Shown piece by piece: positions 44,168 through 53,347 of a DNA stretch of 64,000 nt (position 1 is the first letter of the stretch; each line of letters starts with the position of its first letter). This stretch comes from CBDCWO01 sp965223405 (GTDB lineage Bacteria > Bacteroidota > Bacteroidia > Chitinophagales > Saprospiraceae). The notes below the pieces were generated by a model. That model was not told the origin of the DNA and did no database searches. It saw only the letters and a list, made by a program, of their open reading frames with translations. The DNA lies in assembly GCA_965223405.1 (NCBI GenBank), contig CBDCWO010000006.1:1674001-1738000 (forward strand), read 5' to 3'. The position numbers and the translations under genes are program-made.

Positions 44168-44962
44168 ATGCTGGTAATTGCATGGATCGCCTTAATGGTC
44201 ACCTTCTTTTATTCATTCCCTTTTGCTCAGTATATCTTTCCGGGTTCTGCGGCCATCAGCTCCTTGACCCTGACTAACTTTTACTTTCTGATTGGGATTC
44301 CAATTTCATTTATGATTATGTTTTTTGTGAGAATGATCAATGGGCATCGCATAAACCAAAAGCTAAAAAACGGGATTTGGCTCTTTTGGCTAATCAATTT
44401 TATATCCCTGGGAATATTTGCATCATCCATGCTTCGAAATTTTAATCAACAAAATGTAGAAGCAAACTTAGTCGGAGATATTAGTGCAGATACTGTAAAA
44501 ATAAGTAACAAGCAGTCCCAATATGAAGAGACTTTGATGTCGTTTGGTGATCTGATGTTAGGAGATAAATACCTGATTTCTGACAATGTTTATTTAAAGG
44601 TTATTCCGGCTGCTTCAGGAAATATCGAAGTCTTAACCAAGCGCATTTCAAGAGGTAAAAATATGGATGAAGCATTGCAATTTGCACATAGTATCGTACA
44701 TAATACTGAAATAGAAGGAAATAGAATAAGTTATGAATCGATTTTACGCATACCAGAAGGAGCGAAATGGCGCGATCAACGTCTGGAACTGGAACTGAAG
44801 ATCCCGCAGGGCAAGTACATCACTTTTGAAGATAATCCAGGGTGGCATGCTTATCTTCCTTTTGAAGACAAAAGTTTACGTCGAAGTTATTACTACAAAC
44901 TAAAAGGCAAAACCTTTAAAATGGGTACTCAAGGACTCATTTGTACAAATTGCCCTGAATAA
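44168..44962 (+). CDS. C-terminal part of the PspC-domain protein (frameshifted gene)
   Basis: 264 residues from ATG 44168, but in the same frame homologous sequence begins earlier (GFYFLGLAISGFFNLIKKVFRPFL from 44069), directly after the A10 run. It has three or so membrane segments (LVVISVALIIMLVIAWIALMV, FYFLIGIPISFMIMFFV, LFWLINFISLGIFA) and a beta-rich extracytoplasmic end (GDISADTVKISNKQ, then SGNIEVLTKRISRG). It is not expected to be translated alone. Such proteins in Bacteroidota are regulated with PadR and may respond to envelope stress. Confidence 0.75.
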   Translation: MLVIAWIALMVTFFYSFPFAQYIFPGSAAISSLTLTNFYFLIGIPISFMIMFFVRMINGHRINQKLKNGIWLFWLINFISLGIFASSMLRNFNQQNVEANLVGDISADTVKISNKQSQYEETLMSFGDLMLGDKYLISDNVYLKVIPAASGNIEVLTKRISRGKNMDEALQFAHSIVHNTEIEGNRISYESILRIPEGAKWRDQRLELELKIPQGKYITFEDNPGWHAYLPFEDKSLRRSYYYKLKGKTFKMGTQGLICTNCPE

Positions 44963-45020
44963 TATTTCACATACTAGACCTGACTTAACACTAATAATGT
45001 GTATTAACAGCAGGTGAACA

Positions 45021-45053
45021 AGCAGTTGTGGTTTCCGACCATAACTGCTTTTA
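45021..45053 (+). terminator. Terminator after the PadR-PspC operon
   Basis: AGCAGTTGTGGT (45021-45032) pairs with ACCATAACTGCT (45038-45049) with one G-U pair and a 5-nt loop, followed by TTTT. Confidence 0.75.
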
Positions 45054-45407
45054 GTTTTAAGAACTTCCTCCTCGATATCCTAAGTAAATATTCTATTGAA
45101 AAGCCCATTGTCAGACTCACTTCACCATAAACCGAACTTAAGTTATTTAGTTATCCACTCGAATTCAACAATACACCAAGGTGAGCAGCACTAAATACCT
45201 GAACCTGCCAAGTTTTGGTCCTAATACCAAGCAGGCCAACACGCCATTAATATCTTCGACGTAAAGGTCCGATATGTAATACCCGAAACCCTCGGTATTT
45301 TCATTGCTAAACTGTATAAATCCCTCATCAGCGGTACTTTATTAATAGGTTAAATTAAATTTTAACATATTATGGTAAGCCATTTGATTTACACCAGGTG
45401 AATTTTA
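45054..45407. other. Intergenic region before the giant surface protein
   Basis: 354 bp. I see no complete gene. A minus-strand frame of about 55 codons (45165-45328) reads as protein-like (GFGYYISDLYVEDINGVLA) but is preceded immediately by stops, so it may be a remnant. No clear -7 element was found for the gene at 45408. Confidence 0.4.
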
Positions 45408-48400
45408 ATGTATACACTTTCAAACTTAAAACTAATGGCTAGCTCATTGTACAAAATCATGCTGGCATTTGCCATATTGATAATTACCCAACCCTATTTA
45501 TCTGGTACTACCATTTTGCTTTCCGAACTTTGCGATGAACCAAAAACAGTTTATACAGCACCGAATGATTCGCTTTTCAGAAACATTGATCGAAATCGTT
45601 GCGATCAAGTAGTAGGTTCCGGGGTTCCCTATATTCCTGGGGTATATCATTGTAAATCTGTGACCAAGGCCTATCCATCAAATCCAGGTGAAAAAGTGGA
45701 ATTGGCTTTTGCATCTGACTATATTATCGGTGCTCCAAACGACAATCCCAATAATATTACCGGTGTATTATTAATTTTTAATGGAGACATAGATGAAAGT
45801 ATTTTGTCTAAATCCTTTTGTAATGGAAATACACCAACTTCTCCGGCAACATTACCGGTATTGGATACACTTTTTGACAGCCGAAAACACGGAACTCGTT
45901 TTGCAAACTTGACCAAGTCCTCAGTTAAGAGTACTGCAAGTAATGGAGCTGTAACTATCGTGATTCTCTTGCTATCACCAGATTTTGGCACATTTTCATT
46001 CATTAGAATGCCTTCTGATCTACCGGTTGATCCCAACGAATGTAAATTGAGTTGTAATGATCAGGTAAACATATCATTGGATGGAGCTTGTGGGCGAACC
46101 ATCATTCCCGCGGACGTGATGAATAATATTGATCCGAATAGATGTACCGATTTGAGAGTCATCCTAAATTATCCATATCCCGAATATTATACCTCCAAAT
46201 TTGGCGGTAGGACAGATACCGTAGATGGCACATTGATTGGATATTGCATGGTGTACAAAGTAATGGACATTTCAAATGGTAATAGCTGCTGGGGATATAT
46301 ATGCATTGAGGACAAATATCCTCCTCAGATAATCTGCATGAACGATACCATTAGTTGTATTGCTGCTGACCAGTATACACTTCAGGTGACCGCAGGAGAT
46401 AATTGTACCCTTTATGCCCCCGATCCGAAAATTGAACATTTAGAGAGAAAATGGGTATCCTATGATTGCGATCAGGACTCCTGTTTAATTGGATATATGG
46501 CCAGGAAAGTACGCGCTATAGATTTATGGGGAAATTACAATGAATGCGTTGATACTTTGTTCTTATATAAAGAAAATATAGACTCCTTAGTATGTCCTCC
46601 TGACACCAACATGGAGTGTACCTTTAAATTATCTAATGGTAAGGAAAAACTATGGGATGATAACCACTTCTATGATGGAGATGACGGCTATCGCCATCCA
46701 TTCCCTACAGATGGAGCTGGTATGTTTCCAGCACCCTATCTGAATAGTAAGGATACGTCTCAGACTACAGGAGGCCAGGTCTATTTAATGGATATTGATA
46801 ACAAAGGCAAGTGCCACATTGTCTGGGATTACAAGGATTGGGTGATACCCACTTGCGGAAAGTCGTATAAAATACGGCGAGAATGGAAGATCTATGACTG
46901 GTGTAACAACTCGGATACTTCCTGCATTCAATGGATAAAAATTACTGACACTTCTGCTCCTCAACTGAATCCTACATTGATTGTGTTAAAAGACACAAGC
47001 AAATATCCCGACAAAGCCTTAATCGCCCCTCACAGATTCATCAATACCCTTGATATAAAGGGTTATACCAAGCCTCACGATTGTAAGGCACATATTGTGA
47101 TAACTGATATTCGCGAATATGTAATGAAGGAATGTGATATGGAATTGGAGCTGGAATTTGAAGTCAAGTATCCGGATCCTACCCATCCAGGCAAAGAAGT
47201 TATCATTACTGGATCCATAGCCGAAGGCGCATCAAAGACGATTTATCTACCAAATGGATGGCACTGGATCTTATATACCCTCCGGGATCGTTGTTGGAAT
47301 GAAACCCGTGTATGGCGCAGAGCCTACGTCGTAGACAATACCCCACCGACTCCGATATGTGATGAGATCACACAGGTGACCTTGGATCCGGAAAAATGCT
47401 GGGCACGCGTATATGCAGAAGATTTGGATGACGGGAGTCACGACAACTGTTGTGAATATCTGCACTTTGCGGTAGCTAACATGGATAGTATTGAGTATTA
47501 TCGCAACAAGTGGGTGAACGATATTATTGCCTGCAATGATCATTATTACTATCTGGATCATAAAGAGGAAATCGACAAGAGGATCGAAGACTGGATCAAT
47601 TGTTATGTATTCAATGATTATATTGACCTGACCGAGTGTGGAAGAGATACCTTGGTATTACGAGTGTATGAAGCCTGTGATCTACCGGTATATGATCCCC
47701 ATATATTTGTGGGCACGAAACATCAATGGTTCTGCTTCAACTTATGGGATGAATATGCTTGCTGGTTCCGCTGGAAGTATCGTGAATTTGCGAATTATGA
47801 AAATCCGATTCCGGACATTTGTGCGCCATCTCTTATCTGGAGCAAAACATGCCTGGCAGCGGGAGGTAGCCTGCCATTAAATGGCAGGGACTCCGGACTA
47901 TATTGTGAAATAGCGACCGACCATTATCCTTATCGTAATTATGTAGCCTGTGTGTATGAAAATAGTGGAGATTCCAGATATCCTACCTGGCAGAAGTTGT
48001 TGACTGATTATCCGGAATTGTTATACAATGACAAACATCGATATTGCTTCAAGCACTTGTACAATGACTGTATGATTGAAGTAATCAAGGATGATAAAGA
48101 ACCACCGGTATGTAAAGCACCGGATGATGTAACCTATTACTGTGATGGAGTTCCATACCACTGGAAAGTTCCGGTAGGAGTAGATTTTGTAGAAGGATGG
48201 GGAGCGGGTTATGCTCATGACATCTGTTCAGAAAGAGACAAATTCCGCTCGGATTGTCCCTTGGACAAAACACCGGTACAAACCTGGCTGGTGACTTCCA
48301 GTACGGATGGAAGCGCTCTTGATAACTGGCCGATTTGGTGTGTGAATACTCCATGGGACGGCACGGATCTGGATCCTAATCATAGAAATTATGGATACTA

Positions 48401-50936
48401 CGGAGGGCCGGTATGTGATGAGTACACCAACAGTTATGAAACTTATTCGGGATGTGATGATAACTACTGGGGACCTGATGGCACTGCACACAGTTGGAAA
48501 CCTATTTATTGTCGCGTATGGTTGATGCTGGATTACTACGACGATCCTAGTTATGAAAAACCTGATCCGGAGCAATATTTTGGCACACCTTCCTATTTGG
48601 ATAATTGTTGGTTTCCAGATATTCGAAAGGAAACTGAGGGAAGCTTGAACGAATGTGGAGTGGGCGTATTGACGCGAACCTGGACGGTAACCGATAAATG
48701 TGAAAACACAAGTGTATGTTATCAGCGCGTGGTAATCAAGCCAAGATCTGATTTTGAAGTACACTTCCCTGAAGATATACATGTGGATTGTGCTGATGGT
48801 CAAGATTTGAGTGCAACAGCAGCAGGGGCCGGATATCCGGTAATCCATGATGATGACTGTGAATTGATAGGAATTCATTATGAAGACCGTCGCTTTGATA
48901 TCACCGATGAAGCATGCTACAAGATATTACGTACCTGGACCATCATCGATTGGTGTGTATACGATCCGGACCAGCACTACCGACATCCTGATGTAATAGT
49001 GGATGATCGTTATGTGGCTAGTGATGAAAGATGTTGTGTACACAACTGGTTGAAGGATGATGGCGACGGTTATGTTACTTATTTGCAGGTAATCAAGGTA
49101 ACCGATGTTAATCCCCCGGTCGCTACTTGTAATGAAATGGAAGAAGTATGTATCTATGATGAGAATTGCGCGGGAGCTGACGTAGAGCAGGTGATCGGTA
49201 CAGCAGTAGATAGTTGTACTCCAGCGGATGAGATTCGTTACCGTCACTATGTAGATCCATATGAAAGTGGAGACGAAAGTACCTATTTGTATTTCCATGG
49301 CAACGTACTGGAAGGCAACTTCCCAGTGGGTACCCACGGAGTACATTTGATAGCTACAGACAATTGTGGTAATGAAGATACTTGCTGGACTACCTTGACG
49401 ATTAGAGATTGTAAGAAACCTACACCATATTGTTACAATGGCATTGCAACTGTAATCATGCCGAGTTCTAATGAAGTAGAAGTATGGGCTAGTGATCTGG
49501 ATGCAGGTAGTTATGACAACTGTACCTTGAAAGAAAATCTGGTCTTTACATTTGATTCAGCGGGAGAAGTATCCAGCCGGGTATTCACCTGTGATGATTT
49601 AGGTCAGGTATCAGTAGATATCTGGGTTTGGGATGAAGAAGGAAACAGTGATTTCTGTAATACCTACTTATTGATCCAGCCTGGAGTAGATGCATGTGAA
49701 GGTTTAGCCACTTCAACGATCAAAGGAGAAGTAATCAATGAGTCAGAGATACCGGTTGAATTTGTACAGGTAGATCTGATGAATACCCAGCGGACCTTCA
49801 ATACAGGAGCAGATGGTAAATTTGCCTTTTCCGCATTACCCATGGGTCAGGAATACGAAGTGATGCCTTATCGCAATGACAATCATGACAATGGAGTAAG
49901 TACTCTGGATATTGTGCAGATTACCAAGCACATCCTGGGTAAGTCAAAGTTGGAAAACTCTTACCGGGTGATTGCAGCAGATATCAATTCAGATAGTAAG
50001 GTAACTGCCCTGGATATTGTAGAATTGAGGAAACTGATCTTGGGTATCTACAATGAATTCCCCAACAATACGAGTTGGAGATTTGTCGATGCAGGATATG
50101 AATTTTCCAATCCTGACAAGCCATGGGGATTTGCTGAAAGCGTGACCATTGAAAACATGAGTACTACAGAAGTAGAGGTAAACTTTGTGGGAGTGAAAGT
50201 TGGAGATGTTAACGGTAGTAGCAAAGCCAATAGTGCGCAGTTACAAGGAGCAGAGATTCGTACCAGCGAGAAACTGATTTTTGCTGTCGAAGATGCGGCC
50301 ATCAGTGCAGGAGAAGAAGTGAAGATTTCCTTCAAGGCGAAGTCATTTGCCGGAGTAGAGGGATATCAGTTCACCTTGAATATACCTGGAATGGAAGTCG
50401 TGAATATCGAAGCAGCAAGTCTGCAGGTAGATGAAAACAACTTTGGACTGATCCGCCAAGGAGTAGTCACCACCAGTTGGAATGAATCTGCAGGAGTCAA
50501 TGTAGCTGATGATGCGACCTTGTTTACCGTGACGGCCATTGCGAAAGAAAGCGGTCAGCTGAGCAAACTGTTGACAGTGAATTCGGCAGTGACTCGAGCG
50601 GAAGCATATGTAAACGGAGAGCAAGTTGGAATTGGCGTTGAATTTACTACTGAAGGTAAGGTAATCGCCAGTAGAGACTACAGCTTATATCAAAATACTC
50701 CGAATCCATTCACCGACGAGACCATCATAGGGTTTGTACTGGCAGAAGCTGGAGAAGCAACCGTGAAGGTAATGGACGTGACTGGAAAGACACTGAAGGT
50801 ATACCAGGGTGATTTTGCCAAGGGATACAATGAAGTGAAGGTAGTTAAGAAAGAATTGAATACTACTGGAGTATTGTACTACCAGTTGGAAAGCGGTGAC
50901 TTTGTAGCTACTAAGAAAATGGTCGTCATAGACTAG
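45408..50936 (+). CDS. Giant Cys-rich T9SS surface protein with HYR-like, dockerin-like and cohesin-like modules
   Basis: 1842 residues. A signal peptide is formed by IMLAFAILIITQPYLSG; the start may be 45408 or 45435. Residues about 200-1430 are a chain of Cys-rich beta modules, several resembling HYR or CHU_C-type units (SFKVTDxCxNxxxC-type, e.g. TVTDKCENTSVCYQRVVIKP, IATDNCGNEDTCWTTL). From about 1435: a carboxypeptidase-regulatory-like beta unit (STIKGEVINESEIPVEF), two dockerin-like EF-hand segments (DNHDNGVSTLDIVQITKHIL and INSDSKVTALDIVELRKLIL, about 1490-1550), KVGDVNGSS (about 1598), a cohesin-like unit (about 1620-1750), and a T9SS sorting domain (LYQNTPNPFTDETIIGF to MVVID). It is exported and probably anchored at the cell surface. 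Possibly an adhesin or scaffold. Confidence 0.85.
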   Translation: MYTLSNLKLMASSLYKIMLAFAILIITQPYLSGTTILLSELCDEPKTVYTAPNDSLFRNIDRNRCDQVVGSGVPYIPGVYHCKSVTKAYPSNPGEKVELAFASDYIIGAPNDNPNNITGVLLIFNGDIDESILSKSFCNGNTPTSPATLPVLDTLFDSRKHGTRFANLTKSSVKSTASNGAVTIVILLLSPDFGTFSFIRMPSDLPVDPNECKLSCNDQVNISLDGACGRTIIPADVMNNIDPNRCTDLRVILNYPYPEYYTSKFGGRTDTVDGTLIGYCMVYKVMDISNGNSCWGYICIEDKYPPQIICMNDTISCIAADQYTLQVTAGDNCTLYAPDPKIEHLERKWVSYDCDQDSCLIGYMARKVRAIDLWGNYNECVDTLFLYKENIDSLVCPPDTNMECTFKLSNGKEKLWDDNHFYDGDDGYRHPFPTDGAGMFPAPYLNSKDTSQTTGGQVYLMDIDNKGKCHIVWDYKDWVIPTCGKSYKIRREWKIYDWCNNSDTSCIQWIKITDTSAPQLNPTLIVLKDTSKYPDKALIAPHRFINTLDIKGYTKPHDCKAHIVITDIREYVMKECDMELELEFEVKYPDPTHPGKEVIITGSIAEGASKTIYLPNGWHWILYTLRDRCWNETRVWRRAYVVDNTPPTPICDEITQVTLDPEKCWARVYAEDLDDGSHDNCCEYLHFAVANMDSIEYYRNKWVNDIIACNDHYYYLDHKEEIDKRIEDWINCYVFNDYIDLTECGRDTLVLRVYEACDLPVYDPHIFVGTKHQWFCFNLWDEYACWFRWKYREFANYENPIPDICAPSLIWSKTCLAAGGSLPLNGRDSGLYCEIATDHYPYRNYVACVYENSGDSRYPTWQKLLTDYPELLYNDKHRYCFKHLYNDCMIEVIKDDKEPPVCKAPDDVTYYCDGVPYHWKVPVGVDFVEGWGAGYAHDICSERDKFRSDCPLDKTPVQTWLVTSSTDGSALDNWPIWCVNTPWDGTDLDPNHRNYGYYGGPVCDEYTNSYETYSGCDDNYWGPDGTAHSWKPIYCRVWLMLDYYDDPSYEKPDPEQYFGTPSYLDNCWFPDIRKETEGSLNECGVGVLTRTWTVTDKCENTSVCYQRVVIKPRSDFEVHFPEDIHVDCADGQDLSATAAGAGYPVIHDDDCELIGIHYEDRRFDITDEACYKILRTWTIIDWCVYDPDQHYRHPDVIVDDRYVASDERCCVHNWLKDDGDGYVTYLQVIKVTDVNPPVATCNEMEEVCIYDENCAGADVEQVIGTAVDSCTPADEIRYRHYVDPYESGDESTYLYFHGNVLEGNFPVGTHGVHLIATDNCGNEDTCWTTLTIRDCKKPTPYCYNGIATVIMPSSNEVEVWASDLDAGSYDNCTLKENLVFTFDSAGEVSSRVFTCDDLGQVSVDIWVWDEEGNSDFCNTYLLIQPGVDACEGLATSTIKGEVINESEIPVEFVQVDLMNTQRTFNTGADGKFAFSALPMGQEYEVMPYRNDNHDNGVSTLDIVQITKHILGKSKLENSYRVIAADINSDSKVTALDIVELRKLILGIYNEFPNNTSWRFVDAGYEFSNPDKPWGFAESVTIENMSTTEVEVNFVGVKVGDVNGSSKANSAQLQGAEIRTSEKLIFAVEDAAISAGEEVKISFKAKSFAGVEGYQFTLNIPGMEVVNIEAASLQVDENNFGLIRQGVVTTSWNESAGVNVADDATLFTVTAIAKESGQLSKLLTVNSAVTRAEAYVNGEQVGIGVEFTTEGKVIASRDYSLYQNTPNPFTDETIIGFVLAEAGEATVKVMDVTGKTLKVYQGDFAKGYNEVKVVKKELNTTGVLYYQLESGDFVATKKMVVID

Positions 50937-50995
50937 TAGAAAACCATGGAATAACTGGATTTCTGAAATTTCTGAAATCCAATTGAAATAAAATG

Positions 50996-51030
50996 AAGCC
51001 TAAATCTCTACATGGGGTTTAGGCTTTTTT
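50996..51030 (+). terminator. Terminator of the giant surface-protein gene
   Basis: AAGCCTAAA (50996-51004) and TTTAGGCTT (51018-51026) form a perfect 9-bp stem with a T6 run. Confidence 0.8.
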
Positions 51031-51201
51031 AGCTTAGCTAGCTAATAAAATTCGTCTACATGGAACATTTCAAGTAGTAAATAACTAGAGTAAATTCAAA
51101 GGGGGATTATCACAGCCAAAACTGTGAACACCCCCAGCATTATGGATATAATGTATCTTTGATAAAATGTGCCGGAAATATGATATAATTATAAGCTTAC
51201 C

Positions 51202-51720
51202 TTAAGCGTTTTCGGAATTTTCAAAAAGCCATTTCCAGCCATATCGAAACAAAACAATCATTAGTACAAAGATGATCAAAAAAGTAGTAAAAGGCAAGAC
51301 CGAGATAACCAGAACATGAGTTCGATCTACAATCCAAAGTATTAAAAGTAACACCAGGATCATAAGTATTAATCCACTTATTTTTCCAAATCCCGGAATA
51401 GCTTTTAAATCCACGTATTTTGTGATTAGCCATAAAGTTAAAAGCATCGAAACTACAGGTAATACCTGCATTACCAAATCAATATTCCAAATGCTTTGTC
51501 TTTCGAACAAGAAGAGATAAAGATTCAGAGTTATTGCGAAAATACCGGGAACAAATGCAAAATACATTAAGGCTGCATAGAGATACTTCCAAGGAGAGAT
51601 TTCCCCGTCTCCCCGACTAAATATTCCTGCCAGCAAGGCGGTGAGGGGAACTGCAACAAAGTAGAACAAGGGAATTTCGGGATTTTCCAAGCATACTTGA
51701 AAAAATTCTTGCAACGTCAT
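51202..51720 (-). CDS. Multi-pass membrane protein of unknown function
   Basis: 172 residues with four to five membrane segments (IPLFYFVAVPLTALLAGIF, LYAALMYFAFVPGIFAITLNLYLF, and a long hydrophobic C-terminal half). It starts 9 bp after odhB ends and is probably its downstream operon partner. I recognise no family with confidence. The FSRGDGEISPWKYLYAALMY segment is a likely cytoplasmic loop. Confidence 0.65.
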   Translation of the reverse strand: MTLQEFFQVCLENPEIPLFYFVAVPLTALLAGIFSRGDGEISPWKYLYAALMYFAFVPGIFAITLNLYLFLFERQSIWNIDLVMQVLPVVSMLLTLWLITKYVDLKAIPGFGKISGLILMILVLLLILWIVDRTHVLVISVLPFTTFLIIFVLMIVLFRYGWKWLFENSENA

Positions 51721-51729
51721 CCAATACTA

Positions 51730-52953
51730 TTATAAGTCCATTAATAGTTTCACAGGATCTTCCAGCTGTTCTTTTACCTTTACCAAAAAGGTAACAGAAG
51801 TACTCCCATCGATTACACGGTGATCATAGGATAGTGCCAGGTACATCATAGGGCGAACTACCACTTTACCCTCTATGACTACAGCTCTGGGTACAATATT
51901 ATGCATCCCTAAAATGGCTGATTGAGGTTCGTTGAGAATAGGGGTACTCATCATGGATCCAAATATACCACCGTTGGTTATAGTAAAAGTACCACCGGTC
52001 ATTTCATCCAGGCTGAGTTTGCCCTCCCTCGCTTTCTCTGCCAGCTCTTTGATCTTCAATTCTATTTCATGAAAATTCAGTGATTCAACATTTTTTATCG
52101 GAGGTACAACCAAACCATTGGGAGTAGAGATAGCAATAGATAGGTCTACATATTCATGGTAAATCAGTTCCTCTCCGTCCAGAATTGAATTAACTTGAGG
52201 CATTTCCATGAGGACATTGGAACAGGCTTTCGCAAAAATGGACATAAATCCAAGTTTTACTCCATGCTTTTCAACAAATCTTTCCTGATATTTCTTTCGT
52301 AAGGAGATTATTTCGGACATATCCGCTTCATTGAAAGTCGTCAACATAGCCGTGTTGTTTTTAGCCGATACCAACCTTCTGGCAATAGTTCTCCTCATTC
52401 TACTTAATTTCTCCCTGCGCGTATTACGGCTAAACGATTCCTGTAGTGACTCTTTATGAAGAGGTTGTTTACTAACTTCCTTTGGTTGAGCCTTGAGAGC
52501 GTCCGCTTTAAGAATCCTACCTCCCTTTCCAGTACCTTCTACATCTTCTGGACTTATCCCTTTTTCCCGCAGTATTTTTCCGGCTGCTGGAGCAGGATGA
52601 CCTTTTGCCAGCTGCCCTTTATCATTAGAATCAGGTTTATCTGTGCGTTCTTCGTTTTTTGTCGAAGATACCTTTACAGGAGCCTCTTCTTTTGGTTTTT
52701 CCAATTCCTTGTCTACACTGGTATCAATTTTAGCCACCAATGCTCCTATCTCCAAATCATCACCCTCCCGAGCTACCCAGATCAATTTTCCAGATGCTTC
52801 CGCTGGAAATTCTAAAGTCGCCTTATCACTTTCAAATTCGCAGATCGGATCATCAAGATTAACGTAAGTGCCATTTTCCTTAAGCCAGGTACTTAGAGTA
52901 ACCTCAGTTATGGATTCGCCAATAGTAGGCACCTTCATTTCTATTATACTCAT
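51730..52953 (-). CDS. odhB: Dihydrolipoyllysine-residue succinyltransferase (2-oxoglutarate dehydrogenase E2)
   Basis: 407 residues. A lipoyl domain has the acceptor Lys in CEFESDKATLEFPAE (about residue 43). A peripheral-subunit binding domain follows (AAGKILREKGISPEDVEGTGKGGRI, about 125-160). The catalytic domain ends with the active-site His-Asp in SYDHRVIDGSTSVTFLV. It transfers the succinyl group to CoA in the TCA cycle, in a large cytoplasmic complex. The E1 gene is not in the window. A single lipoyl domain, as usual for OdhB. Confidence 0.93.
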   Translation of the reverse strand: MSIIEMKVPTIGESITEVTLSTWLKENGTYVNLDDPICEFESDKATLEFPAEASGKLIWVAREGDDLEIGALVAKIDTSVDKELEKPKEEAPVKVSSTKNEERTDKPDSNDKGQLAKGHPAPAAGKILREKGISPEDVEGTGKGGRILKADALKAQPKEVSKQPLHKESLQESFSRNTRREKLSRMRRTIARRLVSAKNNTAMLTTFNEADMSEIISLRKKYQERFVEKHGVKLGFMSIFAKACSNVLMEMPQVNSILDGEELIYHEYVDLSIAISTPNGLVVPPIKNVESLNFHEIELKIKELAEKAREGKLSLDEMTGGTFTITNGGIFGSMMSTPILNEPQSAILGMHNIVPRAVVIEGKVVVRPMMYLALSYDHRVIDGSTSVTFLVKVKEQLEDPVKLLMDL

Positions 52954-52974
52954 ATACTTTCAATGTTTCGCAAG

Positions 52975-52982
52975 CAAAATTA
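52975..52982 (-). promoter_or_regulatory. -7 promoter element of odhB
   Basis: The minus strand reads TAATTTTG (TAnnTTTG), 22 bp before the odhB ATG. No well-placed -33 TTG. Confidence 0.45.
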
Positions 52983-53298
52983 GCAAAAGAATATTAGTGA
53001 CTTGGATTAATGACCAAGATCTTTTTTATCGAACCGCTTATCATTAATCCGGATTTCAGACAATAATAGAATGATCCAACAACTTTTCCTCTAATAAGGT
53101 TAAACCTCTTCAAGAAAAAAGGTATAAAAGGGAGCTACAGATCTGCGTTAGGCACTGAGGGATGCATCAAGTAAAATAAGTTTTGCAGTTGATTACAATC
53201 ATTTTTTTTACCTCGTAATCAAGAAATTCTTAAGGATCTTTTGATGTTAATAATTTGTGAAAACAAGTTGCCCGAACCAAACTTGGCAAGGAAATGGA
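52983..53298. other. Divergent intergenic region, no gene seen
   Basis: 316 bp between the odhB and DUF5916 promoters. A/T-rich, with no credible coding region or strong structure. Confidence 0.5.
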
Positions 53299-53306
53299 TA
53301 ACTTTG
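53299..53306 (+). promoter_or_regulatory. -7 promoter element of the DUF5916 gene
   Basis: TAACTTTG matches TAnnTTTG, 42 bp before the ATG at 53348. The nearest upstream TTG (53283) is too close for a normal -33 box. Confidence 0.45.
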
Positions 53307-53347
53307 CATTATATATTAAATTTATTTTTTATATAACCTGACCATTA

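Noticed and set aside
45165..45328. Protein-like minus-strand fragment (GFGYYISDLYVEDINGVLA)
   Set aside because: Stops lie immediately upstream and no start or promoter is seen; at most a gene remnant.
48228..49346. Long open frames on the minus strand inside the giant surface-protein gene
   Set aside because: They mirror the codon bias of the plus-strand gene (few TTA/CTA/TCA codons) and have no family motifs or start signals.
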